From Paenibacillus sp. FSL R5-0490 (GTDB taxonomy: Bacteria; Bacillota; Bacilli; Bacillales; Cytobacillaceae), in NCBI RefSeq assembly GCF_001956215.1, contig NZ_MRTQ01000012.1, positions 62,001-126,000 of the forward strand: a stretch of 64,000 bases of DNA, read 5' to 3'. A model generated the notes under the pieces. That model made no database searches and was not told where the DNA came from. It saw nothing but the letters and a program-made list of their open reading frames with translations. This document shows, piece after piece, positions 1-8,246 of the stretch; positions within the stretch are counted from its first letter, which is position 1; each line of letters opens with the position of its first letter. The translations under genes were made by a program, and so were the position numbers.

Positions 1-110
1 GGGTCCAGCAAATTTTCCACTTTAATGGTTAAAGGAGAGCTTTCCCCTGAATCCCGGGCAAGTCTGAATTTCCCGAGAGCTTCTGCCTGTTCTCCTGTTA
101 ATTTAATCAT
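1..110 (-). CDS. Partial CDS, N-terminus of a protein downstream of the siderophore ABC ATPase
   Basis: On the minus strand an ATG at 110-108 opens a frame that runs off the left edge (about 36 codons, starting MIKLTGEQAEALGKF). Its ATG overlaps the TGA of the upstream ATPase gene as ATGA, so translation is probably coupled. Position at the end of a siderophore uptake operon suggests an iron-release or reductase protein. The N-terminal pattern (LT..E...L..RL, then a short SPL..., then LLD) recalls IucA/IucC-C-terminal-domain / FhuF-like ferric reductases, but too little is visible to be sure. Confidence 0.5.
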   Translation of the reverse strand, partial: MIKLTGEQAEALGKFRLARDSGESSPLTIKVENLLD

Positions 111-931
111 CCCTGAAGTCCTTGCCCCTTTAAAATACATCGCCCTTTTCCATACGGGATGCATAGCGGTGTGCCGAATAATGGATCTATCGTCACTTCG
201 CATTCCATGCCAAACACGTTTTTAACCAATCCGCAATTAATGACATGTTCCGGCTTGCCCTGAGCAAAAACCTTTTGATCCTTTATCGCAACAATATTAT
301 GAGCATAGCGGCAGGCCAAATTCAGATCATGAAGCACCATGACGATGGTACGCTGTTCCATTTCATTCAGCTCGAATAATAAATCAAGGATTTCAATTTG
401 ATGTGTCATATCCAAATAGGTTGTTGGCTCATCCAGCAGAATAGTATCTGTATCCTGTGCCAAAGTCATGGCAATCCAAGCCCTCTGACGCTGCCCCCCT
501 GATAGGGAATCGACTGTCCGGTCTTTCAATTCTTCCATACCTGTTGCCTTCAAAGCATTTCTGACTTTTAATTCGTCTTCAGTAGACCATTGCTTCAGCC
601 ATGTTTGATAGGGGTATCTTCCCTGTTTGACAAGCTGAAGAACTGTAAGCCCTTCCGGAGCTGAAGGAGATTGTGGCAGAATCGCCATCTTTCTGGCAAC
701 ATCTTTTGTGGAAAGTTTGGCTATAGCTTCACCTTCCAATAATACAGCACCAGATTTCGGCTTTAGCAGCCTGGCAATAGATCTTAGCAATGTCGATTTC
801 CCGCAGCCATTTCCACCAATAAATACAGTGATTTCCCCTTTAGGTATTTCCAGGTCCAGTTCATTAATAATAATGGTGTCTCCATATGACAAGGTTAAGT
901 CTTTGGTAGCGATTGCTTGCCCTGCTGTCAT
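107..931 (-). CDS. yusV: Ferric-siderophore ABC transporter ATP-binding protein (FecE/YusV type)
   Basis: ATPase that would power ferric-siderophore import through the two adjacent permeases. The 274-residue protein has Walker A GGNGCGKST (about residues 38-46), the signature LSGGQRQRAW (about 143-152) and Walker B TILLDEPTTYLD (about 163-174), with a switch histidine in MVLHDLN. Length and motif spacing are normal for the FecE/FepC family. It follows the permease genes in the same direction after about 80 nt, and its stop overlaps the next start. The YusV name is by family resemblance; in B. subtilis that ATPase is encoded apart from its permeases. Confidence 0.9.
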   Translation of the reverse strand: MTAGQAIATKDLTLSYGDTIIINELDLEIPKGEITVFIGGNGCGKSTLLRSIARLLKPKSGAVLLEGEAIAKLSTKDVARKMAILPQSPSAPEGLTVLQLVKQGRYPYQTWLKQWSTEDELKVRNALKATGMEELKDRTVDSLSGGQRQRAWIAMTLAQDTDTILLDEPTTYLDMTHQIEILDLLFELNEMEQRTIVMVLHDLNLACRYAHNIVAIKDQKVFAQGKPEHVINCGLVKNVFGMECEVTIDPLFGTPLCIPYGKGRCILKGQGLQG

Positions 932-1012
932 CTCTGCCCTCTCCTTTTCCTAATATTTATATCTATAGGCTCTCCAGTTGCCTGTATCATACGAGTTTCA
1001 AGCTTTTCCAGC

Positions 1013-2068
1013 TTATGCGTTTCTTGTCTTGAAAAGCAGGTAAATGAAGTAAGGTGCGCCAATGCTTGCTGTAAACACCCCCGCCGGAATTTCAAGCGGC
1101 GAGAACAAAGTCCTGCCTATCAGATCGGCTGCCATGACCAGGATTCCTCCAATCAATGCAGAAGCCGGAAGCAAAGCGCCAAAAGCAGAGCCTACCATCC
1201 TTCGTGCCATATGAGGAGCCATTAAGCCGACAAAGCCTATCCCTCCGCCGAATGCGACAGCTCCGCCAATTAATGCCGTGCTGACCATCAGCAGCAGAAA
1301 ACGGTATTTCTGTACAGTGCTGCCTACACCCATGGCAATATCATCGCCAAGTTCCTGGATATTGACATTACGTGACAGAACAAACGCCAGTACCAGAAAC
1401 ACGAGCGTCCAAGGGACCAATATGGCGACATTATCCCAATTTGAACCGTAAACTGTTCCGGTTATCCAGATATTCGCCTGGCTGGCCTGGTAAATTGGTC
1501 CAAAGACCATCATCAAAGTGGTCAGCGCCTTCATTAAACTTGCAAGTCCAATTCCAATTAAAACAAGGCGTATTGGCGACACTCCATCCTTGTAGGCCAG
1601 AAAATAAACAAGGAAAGCCAGAATAGCAGCACCCGCAAAAGCTGCAAGAGGCATCCAATTAATACTTACAGTTAATGCATTGTTTTTATCACTAAAGAAA
1701 GCAAGAAAACCTACAACTGCTACAGATGCTCCCCCTGTAATCCCGATAATATCAGGAGATGCAAGCGGATTTCTAATAATCCCCTGCAGAATGCCCCCCG
1801 CTGCAGCAAGCGCCATTCCCACCATCAAGGCAACGATGATTCTTGGAAGTCTGAATGACTGAATGATCAGCCTATCCATATCCGAACCACCGCCAAAGAA
1901 TACCTGCACTACCTTTAGAGGGCTGATCTTCATTTCACCCGTGCCGGTGCTGATCACGAATACTCCAGCAGCAGCTGCTACCAATAATAAAAATGTGATA
2001 AGTGCTTTCCTGTTTACTAAAAAAGATATCTTATCGCCAAAAAAGCGCAAATTATAATATTTTTTCAT
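1013..2068 (-). CDS. yfhA: Iron-siderophore ABC transporter permease, FecCD family (YfhA-like)
   Basis: Polytopic membrane permease of 351 residues forming half of the siderophore channel. It shows the FecCD/BtuC pattern: about nine or ten hydrophobic segments, the RLPRIIVALMVGMALAAAGG stretch near residue 75, NPLASPDIIGITGGAS, and the ATPase-coupling region GFVGLMAPHMARRMVG near residue 275. Its ATG overlaps the stop of the upstream permease by one base (TAATG), so the two are co-translated. Regulation probably comes from the Fur-boxed promoter upstream of the first permease. Confidence 0.92.
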   Translation of the reverse strand: MKKYYNLRFFGDKISFLVNRKALITFLLLVAAAAGVFVISTGTGEMKISPLKVVQVFFGGGSDMDRLIIQSFRLPRIIVALMVGMALAAAGGILQGIIRNPLASPDIIGITGGASVAVVGFLAFFSDKNNALTVSINWMPLAAFAGAAILAFLVYFLAYKDGVSPIRLVLIGIGLASLMKALTTLMMVFGPIYQASQANIWITGTVYGSNWDNVAILVPWTLVFLVLAFVLSRNVNIQELGDDIAMGVGSTVQKYRFLLLMVSTALIGGAVAFGGGIGFVGLMAPHMARRMVGSAFGALLPASALIGGILVMAADLIGRTLFSPLEIPAGVFTASIGAPYFIYLLFKTRNA

Positions 2069-3069
2069 TATTTATTGAACCCCCTTCTGGCAATATATAC
2101 AAAGAAAGGAGTTCCAATAACGGCGGTCATGACACCGACAGGTACTTCCTGCGGCATGATGATGTACCTGGATGCTATGTCTGCAATCAGAAGGAGCATC
2201 CCGCCGAGAAGACCCGCATAAGGAATAACCCAGCGATGATCAATGCCTACGACAGCCCGGGTCAAATGTGGAATGACAATGCCGAGGAAACCAATGGGAC
2301 CTGCGACAGCTACCGCCCCTCCTGACAGAAGAACAATAACAATGCCTGCACCCAATTTAAGCAATCCTGTTTTCAAGCCCAGCCCCTTCGCAACATCCTC
2401 ACCCATTGACAGGACGTTCAATTTTCCAGCAATGATGAGTGAAAAGATCCAGCCGGCCAGTAAATATGGGAATACAGCTGCGAGGGTCTCAAGCTTCCTT
2501 CCGGATACAGACCCCGCCAGCCAAAACAGCACCTGCTCAAGGGCAGTCTCATTAATGACGAGAAAGCCTTGTGTCATTGAAGCAAACATGGCACTCATCG
2601 CCGCACCGGCAAGGGTTAATTTCATAGGCGTCAGCCCTTCCCTGCCGATAGAGCCGATAATATATACAAATATAAATGAAACAGCTGCTCCCAGAAATGA
2701 TACCCATGTAAAGACCTGCAGATTACTGATGGAAAATAGCGTTACTGTAATGACAACTGCAAATCCGGCACCTGCGTTAATTCCGAAGATTTCAGGAGCA
2801 GCAAGAGGATTCTTTGTTAATGACTGGAGCAGGACACCCGCAATGGCTAAGCTTGCCCCTACCGCCGCGGCAATCAAAGCTCTCGGCAGACGGACAGATT
2901 GAATGATTATGTGTTCATTCGTTCCATCAAAGTTTGTAAATGCATCAATTGCCATCTTCCAGGTTGTGTCGGTATATCCGTATACAATACTGAAAGACAT
3001 TAATACTAATAAAAGGAGAACAGCTGCCAATAGCCCAGCCCATCTCAGAGAATTTGTTTTTAATAGCAT
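2068..3069 (-). CDS. yfiZ: Iron-siderophore ABC transporter permease, FecCD family (YfiZ-like)
   Basis: First gene of the leftward siderophore uptake operon, a 333-residue FecCD permease partner of the next gene. Family motifs include RLPRALIAAAVGASLAIAGV, NPLAAPEIFGINAGAG and the cytoplasmic coupling loop GFLGIVIPHLTRAVVG near residue 260. The length equals that recalled for B. subtilis YfiZ, and with the divergent binding protein the layout resembles the yfiY/yfiZ-yfhA hydroxamate siderophore system. The substrate (schizokinen or similar) is inferred only from that resemblance. Confidence 0.92.
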   Translation of the reverse strand: MLLKTNSLRWAGLLAAVLLLLVLMSFSIVYGYTDTTWKMAIDAFTNFDGTNEHIIIQSVRLPRALIAAAVGASLAIAGVLLQSLTKNPLAAPEIFGINAGAGFAVVITVTLFSISNLQVFTWVSFLGAAVSFIFVYIIGSIGREGLTPMKLTLAGAAMSAMFASMTQGFLVINETALEQVLFWLAGSVSGRKLETLAAVFPYLLAGWIFSLIIAGKLNVLSMGEDVAKGLGLKTGLLKLGAGIVIVLLSGGAVAVAGPIGFLGIVIPHLTRAVVGIDHRWVIPYAGLLGGMLLLIADIASRYIIMPQEVPVGVMTAVIGTPFFVYIARRGFNK

Positions 3070-3151
3070 AGCGAGACCCTTCTTGCGTCTATTTTATAAG
3101 GTATAGTTACATTTTCAGTCTATTGTACAGAGGATTAGCTGTCAACGAGTT

Positions 3152-3185
3152 TGAAAATCATTTTCAATGAAAATGATTTTCAATT
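3152..3185. promoter_or_regulatory. Fur-box-like double dyad in the divergent iron-uptake promoter
   Basis: Interlocking inverted repeats TGAAAATCATTTTCA and TGAAAATGATTTTCA occupy this stretch, close to the 19-bp Fur consensus (GATAATGATAATCATTATC). It lies about 80 bp upstream of the leftward permease operon and just before the -35 of the rightward binding-protein promoter, so Fur bound here could repress both directions when iron is plentiful. Confidence 0.8.
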
Positions 3186-3190
3186 ACCTA

Positions 3191-3249
3191 TTGACAATAT
3201 AAAGCGTTCACATTAGTATAAAAATATCAAATGAAAATGATTATCATTA
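3191..3249 (+). promoter_or_regulatory. Promoter with downstream Fur box for the siderophore-binding protein
   Basis: A near-consensus sigma-A promoter has TTGACA at 3191-3196, a 17-nt spacer and TAGTAT at 3214-3219. A Fur box (TGAAAATGATTATCATTA, 3232-3249) covers the expected early transcribed region, as in classical iron-repressed promoters. Confidence 0.85.
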
Positions 3250-3274
3250 ACAACGAAAAATGGAGGAGTACATA

Positions 3275-4243
3275 ATGAAATTCAAGTCTTTACTAGCCAT
3301 TCTTTCAGTTTTCACAATCTTGTTCCTGGCTGCCTGCGGGAATAACAGTGAACAGGATGAGAAAGCCGATAAGGAAAAAGAAGGAACCAAAACAGAAGAT
3401 ACAGGCTATACAGTTGAGCATGCAATGGGCACAACTGAGCTTGATAAAGCACCTGAAAAAGTTGTCATTTTGACTAACGAAGGTACTGAAGCATTACTTT
3501 CCATGGGTGTTACTCCAGTTGGTGCCGTTCAGTCCTGGACTGGCGATCCGTGGTATGACCATATCGCTGATGATATGAAAGATGTTCAGATTGTTGGTAC
3601 AGAAAGTGAAGTCAATGTAGAAGCAATAGCAGCGCTGCAGCCGGACCTTATTATCGGCAACAAAATGCGCCAGGAAAAAATCTTTGATCAATTAAATGAC
3701 ATTGCTCCTACTGTCTTTGCTGAAACATTACGCGGAGACTGGAAGGAAAATTTCGAGCTTTACGCAAAAGCTATCAATAAAGAAGAAGAAGGCAAAAAAG
3801 TCCTTGCTGATTATGACAGCCGCATCGAAGAAATTAAAACGAGCCTTGGCGATAAATTAGACCAGGAAGTTTCCATTGTCCGCTTCATGGCTGGGGACGT
3901 CCGCATCTACCATAAAGACTCCTTCTCAGGCGTCATTCTTGATCAAATTGGACTTGCACGTCCGGAAAGCCAGAATGTTGATGACTTCGCTGAAAAGAAT
4001 GCTACGAAAGAGCGCATTCCTGCCATGGATGGAGATGTTTTATTCTACTTCACATATGAAACAGGGGATGGCGAAGCAAATAAACTTGCTAAAGAATGGA
4101 TTGAAGATCCATTATTCAAGAACCTTAAAGTAGCTCAGGAAGGCAATGTTCATGAAGTCAGCGACACCATCTGGAATACTGCCGGAGGCGTTATTGCTGC
4201 TAACCTGCTATTGGATGACATTGAGAAATACCTTGTGAAGTAA
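3275..4243 (+). CDS. yfiY: Iron-siderophore ABC transporter substrate-binding lipoprotein (YfiY-like)
   Basis: Extracellular lipid-anchored receptor that captures the ferric siderophore for the divergently encoded permeases. A lipoprotein signal ends in the lipobox LAAC with cysteine near residue 21, followed by a charged linker and a periplasmic-binding fold (PEKVVILTNEGTEALLSMG; ALQPDLIIG; IYHKDSFSGVILDQIG). I chose ATG 3275, not the in-frame ATG at 3260, because GGAGG at 3262-3266 lies inside the longer reading and at proper spacing from 3275. That gives 322 residues, matching the roughly 325 recalled for YfiY. Confidence 0.9.
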   Translation: MKFKSLLAILSVFTILFLAACGNNSEQDEKADKEKEGTKTEDTGYTVEHAMGTTELDKAPEKVVILTNEGTEALLSMGVTPVGAVQSWTGDPWYDHIADDMKDVQIVGTESEVNVEAIAALQPDLIIGNKMRQEKIFDQLNDIAPTVFAETLRGDWKENFELYAKAINKEEEGKKVLADYDSRIEEIKTSLGDKLDQEVSIVRFMAGDVRIYHKDSFSGVILDQIGLARPESQNVDDFAEKNATKERIPAMDGDVLFYFTYETGDGEANKLAKEWIEDPLFKNLKVAQEGNVHEVSDTIWNTAGGVIAANLLLDDIEKYLVK

Positions 4244-4308
4244 TGCAAAACTTGTGATTGCGCTCCCATAATACCCCCTCTTTTATGAGAGCTCAAATAT
4301 ATATTAAC

Positions 4309-4353
4309 TTCGGCGCCTGCCTAACGGACTCGAGTGGCCAGGCACCGGAGCTT
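4309..4353. repeat. Intergenic hairpin repeat (GCTCCGG..CCTGG....AGGCAGGCGC type), copy 1
   Basis: An imperfect inverted repeat CGGCGCCTG...CAGGCACCG with a loop containing the palindrome ACTCGAGT. Read on the minus strand (AGCTCCGGTGCCTGG...AGGCAGGCGC) it aligns with a second copy at 44581-44636, 40 kb away, so it belongs to a dispersed family and is not simply a local terminator. Confidence 0.6.
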
Positions 4354-4356
4354 AAT

Positions 4357-4388
4357 AAAAAAGGAACCTGACCCAGGTTCCTTTTTTA
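4357..4388 (+). terminator. Rho-independent terminator after the siderophore-binding protein
   Basis: The stem AAAAGGAACCTG / CCAGGTTCCTTTT is tight and followed by a T run. It is the last element before the ger operon. Confidence 0.85.
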
Positions 4389-4511
4389 TTTGCCCTCACT
4401 ATCTTCTTAAAGTACCCCGACACCTAAACATTATTTTTGTTGCCTTCCATTCATAAGTTTTCCAAAACCGGCAACAATAAGCGTAATGCCGAAAATGATG
4501 GTGATTTACCT

Positions 4512-6005
4512 ATGAGGAAATGGTTGAAGAATAAACGGATTAAAGAGGATATAGAGCATAAGGAATGGGAGCAATCCTTCATTAAATCCAAAGACTTTAA
4601 AAAAATCTTTTATTATAACCAAAAAACGAATGTGCGTTTTGGACTTACTTTCATGGCTACGTTAATCGATGAAAATATTATCCAGGATGGCATTCTCCCA
4701 AACCTGCTCGAAGACGAGTTTCGGGAAATCGAGGACATTAAACAGCTTGTTCCTGTAGCTGATGTGCAGATTTGCGACGACCCTTCTTTAATTGAACAAA
4801 AGCTGATGAATGGCTACGTCATGCTGACGATTGAGACAGAGCTCAAACATTTCGGCTTTATAGCTGCGCAAAAAGAAATAGTCAGAGGTTTAAGCCAGCC
4901 TGAGGTTGAGTTTTCTGTTATCGGTCCCAAGGAAGCCTTTGTAGAATCAATGGGCCAAAATTTGAATTTAATCCGGAAACGCCTGCCTGTAAAAGAACTG
5001 ATCATTGAAGAATTCACACTGGGAAGTCTGTCAAAGACTTCAGTCGCAATTCTTTATATGGAAAATATCACGAATGAGGATAATGTAGACACTGTCAGGC
5101 AGAGACTTAAGAACGTACAGTTTGATGCCATCACAGACAGCTCTTATATTGTCCAGCTGATTAGCGATAACTCCAATTCCCCTTTCCCTCAGCTGCTTGA
5201 TACAGAGCGGCCTGATAGGGTCGCGGGGATTTTGGCAGAGGGAAAAATCGCTATTGTGGTTGACGGATCACCCCATGTATTAATAACGCCAACCACCCTC
5301 GTTGAGTTTTTCAGCTCTTTTGAAGATTATTTTTTAAATTGGATTTTATCTTCTTTTTTCCGGCTTATCCGCTTGTTCGCGGTTGCGTTTTCTATTCTGA
5401 TTACACCTATTTATGTAGCAACTCTTTCATATCATTATGAATTGATTCCAAAGGATTTGATGAGTACTTTAATCACATCAAGGCGGGAGATTCCGCTTCC
5501 TCCTATTCTTGAAGCGCTGTTTTTAGAGCTTACGATTGAATTGCTTCGCGAGGCTGGAGCACGTCTTCCGACGAAGGTCGGCCAGACAATCGGTATCGTG
5601 GGAGGAATTGTAATAGGAACTGCATCAGTAGAAGCAGGCCTGACGAGTAACGTCCTGCTAATTATTGTAGCCCTTGCAGCTCTCGCTTCCTTTACAACAC
5701 CTGTATACAGGATGGGCAATACGATTCGTTTGCTTCGCTTTCCTTTTCTGTTTTTCGCAGAGTTATGGGGCCTGCTCGGAATTGTATTTTGCTTCTGTGT
5801 ACTGTTGACTCATTTAACCAGGCTGACTTCACTTGGAAGGCCATTCCTTGAACCGCTCTACCCCCCTCGGGTGGTGGATATGAAGGATGCCCTTATCCGG
5901 CTTCCATTTGAAGCACAATCCAAAAGGCCGATTTTTTTAAGAACTAAAAATCCTATCCGTTTTAACAAGAAAAAAGCAAAAAAGAAAAAAGATATTGATG
6001 AATAA
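4512..6005 (+). CDS. Spore germination receptor A subunit (GerAA/GerKA family)
   Basis: A subunit of an inner-spore-membrane nutrient germinant receptor. The protein (about 497 residues from this start) has the family layout: a hydrophilic N-terminal half, then membrane segments from about residue 280 (LNWILSSFFRLIRLFAVAFS; IVGGIVIGTASVEAGLTS; FLFFAELWGLLGIVFCFCVL) and a basic tail. The signature PPLPPILEALFLELTIELLREAGARLP-type region is present near 330. ATG 4512 (MRKWLKNK) is preferred to an upstream TTG because it has a purine-rich SD-like stretch and typical family length. Followed by B and C subunit genes. The germinant cannot be read from sequence. Confidence 0.92.
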   Translation: MRKWLKNKRIKEDIEHKEWEQSFIKSKDFKKIFYYNQKTNVRFGLTFMATLIDENIIQDGILPNLLEDEFREIEDIKQLVPVADVQICDDPSLIEQKLMNGYVMLTIETELKHFGFIAAQKEIVRGLSQPEVEFSVIGPKEAFVESMGQNLNLIRKRLPVKELIIEEFTLGSLSKTSVAILYMENITNEDNVDTVRQRLKNVQFDAITDSSYIVQLISDNSNSPFPQLLDTERPDRVAGILAEGKIAIVVDGSPHVLITPTTLVEFFSSFEDYFLNWILSSFFRLIRLFAVAFSILITPIYVATLSYHYELIPKDLMSTLITSRREIPLPPILEALFLELTIELLREAGARLPTKVGQTIGIVGGIVIGTASVEAGLTSNVLLIIVALAALASFTTPVYRMGNTIRLLRFPFLFFAELWGLLGIVFCFCVLLTHLTRLTSLGRPFLEPLYPPRVVDMKDALIRLPFEAQSKRPIFLRTKNPIRFNKKKAKKKKDIDE

Positions 6006-6059
6006 TGAAGCAGGTATCTGCGCAGAGCGTTTTGAGATTATCATATGGAGGTGAACCAG

Positions 6060-7160
6060 ATGAAGGAACAGCCTATACCAGAGAGATTACAAATATCCCC
6101 CTTTTTAGTATTTTACATGGTTATGTCCATACAAATCGGAATTGGCGTGTTAGGTTATCAGAGAATTATTGCAATGGATGCAGGATATGATGCCTGGATA
6201 TCCATTTTATTTGCCGGCGGATGCATTCACGTAATTATTTGGTTAATCTATAAAATCTGCGAGACTGCTGGCGGTGATATTGTAACTGCACATAAATACG
6301 TCGCAGGAAACTTTATTGGCAAAGCACTCAGCGCCATTTTCATTGGCTATTTTATCCTTTTTTCCTTAACAGTTTTAAGGACATTTATAGAAGTCATTCA
6401 GGTTTGGATGTTTCCGGAAATCAACACCTTCTGGTTCTCCTTCGGCTTTTTGGCGCTTTGTGTATACATTATTTTTGGGGGATTTAGGACTGTCGTGGGT
6501 ATCGCATTCTTTGGGCTTGTTTTGCCGGCCTACCTTCTCCTTACATTTGGCTGGGCGCTTAAATTCTCCAATTTTTACAATCTGCTGCCCATTTGGGATC
6601 ATTCCGTAAAAGAGCTGCTTACAGCTTCTTTTCATATGTCCCTTACTTTTATTGGGTTTGAAAGTATCATTTTTTTCTATCCTTTTATTAAAGAACCAAG
6701 GAAATCCCAGAAATGGGCTCATTTGGCCGTAATGACAACTACTCTTATATATACAATTTTAGCCATCATTACCTTTGCCTATTTTTCCGAAGACCAGCTG
6801 TCTAAACAAATTTGGGCCAGTTTAACAATGTGGAAAATAGTGGAGATGCCCTTTGTTGAACGTTTTGAATATATTGGAATCGCCAACTGGAACTTAATCA
6901 TTCTTCCTAATATATGCATATCTGTCTGGATCGCCTCACGGCTCATTAAAAGGGTTTTTAATATCCGCCAGAAAGTGGGCGTATTTTTTGTTGTTGCCGC
7001 AGTGCTATCCATTATTACTTTCATGGATACAAGAGAAAAAATTAATATGCTTAATGACTATGTTGGTAAAATGGGATTTATTTTTAACTTTATTTATATT
7101 CCTTTGCTTTTCGCTGCGGTTATGATTGCCAAAAAGCTGAAAAAGGGGAAGAAGAAATGA
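6060..7160 (+). CDS. Spore germination receptor B subunit, amino-acid-permease-like (GerAB/GerKB family)
   Basis: Membrane subunit thought to form the germinant-binding site; it belongs to the APC-superfamily spore permease family. About ten hydrophobic helices are visible in 366 residues (QISPFLVFYMVMSIQIGIG... through FIYIPLLFAAVMIA), with a lysine-rich C-terminus. GGAGGTG at 6047-6053 precedes ATG 6060 by six nt, so the in-frame ATG at 6045, which contains this SD, is unlikely to be used. It sits about 55 nt after the A gene and its stop overlaps the C-subunit start. Confidence 0.92.
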   Translation: MKEQPIPERLQISPFLVFYMVMSIQIGIGVLGYQRIIAMDAGYDAWISILFAGGCIHVIIWLIYKICETAGGDIVTAHKYVAGNFIGKALSAIFIGYFILFSLTVLRTFIEVIQVWMFPEINTFWFSFGFLALCVYIIFGGFRTVVGIAFFGLVLPAYLLLTFGWALKFSNFYNLLPIWDHSVKELLTASFHMSLTFIGFESIIFFYPFIKEPRKSQKWAHLAVMTTTLIYTILAIITFAYFSEDQLSKQIWASLTMWKIVEMPFVERFEYIGIANWNLIILPNICISVWIASRLIKRVFNIRQKVGVFFVVAAVLSIITFMDTREKINMLNDYVGKMGFIFNFIYIPLLFAAVMIAKKLKKGKKK

Positions 7161-8215
7161 AAAATCTGCTGCTTATTTGTTTAGTGCTGCTGCTAGCCGG
7201 CTGTGTGGACAAAGAAATACTGGATGATATTAACATTGAAGTAGGAGTTGGCTACGATTTAGCAGAGGATTCAAAAGACAAATACAGAGGGACAGTATTA
7301 TTTCAGGAATTTCAGCCTGATAAAAGCGTGATAAACCGGACCTTTTCAGGAAATGGTAAGCTCCGCCAAGATCTTTTATTAGATGTAACCCGGCAATCAT
7401 CTGAGCCGGTTGTGACAGGCGGATTAAAGGTGGCGGTCTTCGGGCCTAAAATTTCGAGGCAAGGGATCTATGACCTTATAGATTCTTTTCAAAGAGACCC
7501 AAGTATTGGTGCACGGGTATTTGTTGTGACTTCGGAGGATAAAGCGGAAGACGTAATGATGGGAGAGTATGGAACAAGGGGAAATTCAACTTACATATAT
7601 AATTTGATACAGCATAATATTGAGCATCGGGATATTCCGAAAACCAACCTCCACATTGCTTCCCGTAATTATTACGAGAAAGGGAGAGACACATTTCTTC
7701 CCCGCATCAAAAAGATTGCGGATGATAAAGTGGAGATCATTGGAGTTAGCCTTTTCGACCAGGATAGGGAGGTAGAAATCCTGCCTTTAAAGGATTTGTT
7801 CTTTTTTAAGCTGCTGGTTGACAAATATAGTGAAGGAAATTTCGACGTTAAGTTAGAAAAAGGAAATCTTGCTGCTGTAAAGAGCATTAAATCCAAACAT
7901 AAAATTAAAATTACTGATAATCATGCTTCCATCAACATTAATATTGAAGGCATTATCCGTGAGTATACCGGCACTAAACTGTCTTCAAAGGTGGTTAAGG
8001 ACGTAGAAAAAAAACTGGAGAAAAAGGTTGAAAAGGAATGTCTCAAGCTGCTTAAACAGTTTCAGGAGCTTGGAATTGATCCAGTTGGACTGGGCCAAAT
8101 TAAAAAAACACAGCACAGGAATTTTGATTATAAAAAGTGGGAGGATGAATATAAAACGCTTAATTTTGATGTAAAATGCAATGTCACTGTCGAAGAAACC
8201 GGCATTATTGAGTAA
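7157..8215 (+). CDS. Spore germination receptor C subunit, lipoprotein (GerAC/GerKC family)
   Basis: Lipid-anchored C subunit that completes the receptor on the outer face of the inner spore membrane. A signal peptide with lipobox LAGC (cysteine near residue 16) is followed by the three-domain Ger(x)C body. Recognisable stretches are GVGYDLAEDS, FVVTSEDKAEDV, and a C-terminal region with LKLLKQFQELGIDPVGLG. The length of 352 residues is usual. The ATG overlaps the B-subunit stop (ATGA), indicating translational coupling. Expression is probably forespore (sigma-G) from a promoter upstream of the A gene, though I did not find a convincing one. Confidence 0.9.
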   Translation: MKNLLLICLVLLLAGCVDKEILDDINIEVGVGYDLAEDSKDKYRGTVLFQEFQPDKSVINRTFSGNGKLRQDLLLDVTRQSSEPVVTGGLKVAVFGPKISRQGIYDLIDSFQRDPSIGARVFVVTSEDKAEDVMMGEYGTRGNSTYIYNLIQHNIEHRDIPKTNLHIASRNYYEKGRDTFLPRIKKIADDKVEIIGVSLFDQDREVEILPLKDLFFFKLLVDKYSEGNFDVKLEKGNLAAVKSIKSKHKIKITDNHASININIEGIIREYTGTKLSSKVVKDVEKKLEKKVEKECLKLLKQFQELGIDPVGLGQIKKTQHRNFDYKKWEDEYKTLNFDVKCNVTVEETGIIE

Positions 8216-8216
8216 G

Positions 8217-8243
8217 AACGGGCTGTCATAAGCCCGCTCTTTC
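8217..8243. terminator. Terminator between the ger operon and rodA (convergent)
   Basis: Stem CGGGCT / AGCCCG (8219-8224, 8231-8236) followed by CTCTTTCT on the plus strand; it may serve both converging transcripts. Confidence 0.7.
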
Positions 8244-8246
8244 TAT

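Noticed and set aside
2243-2902. A 219-codon plus-strand frame
   Set aside because: Antisense shadow of the YfiZ-like permease.
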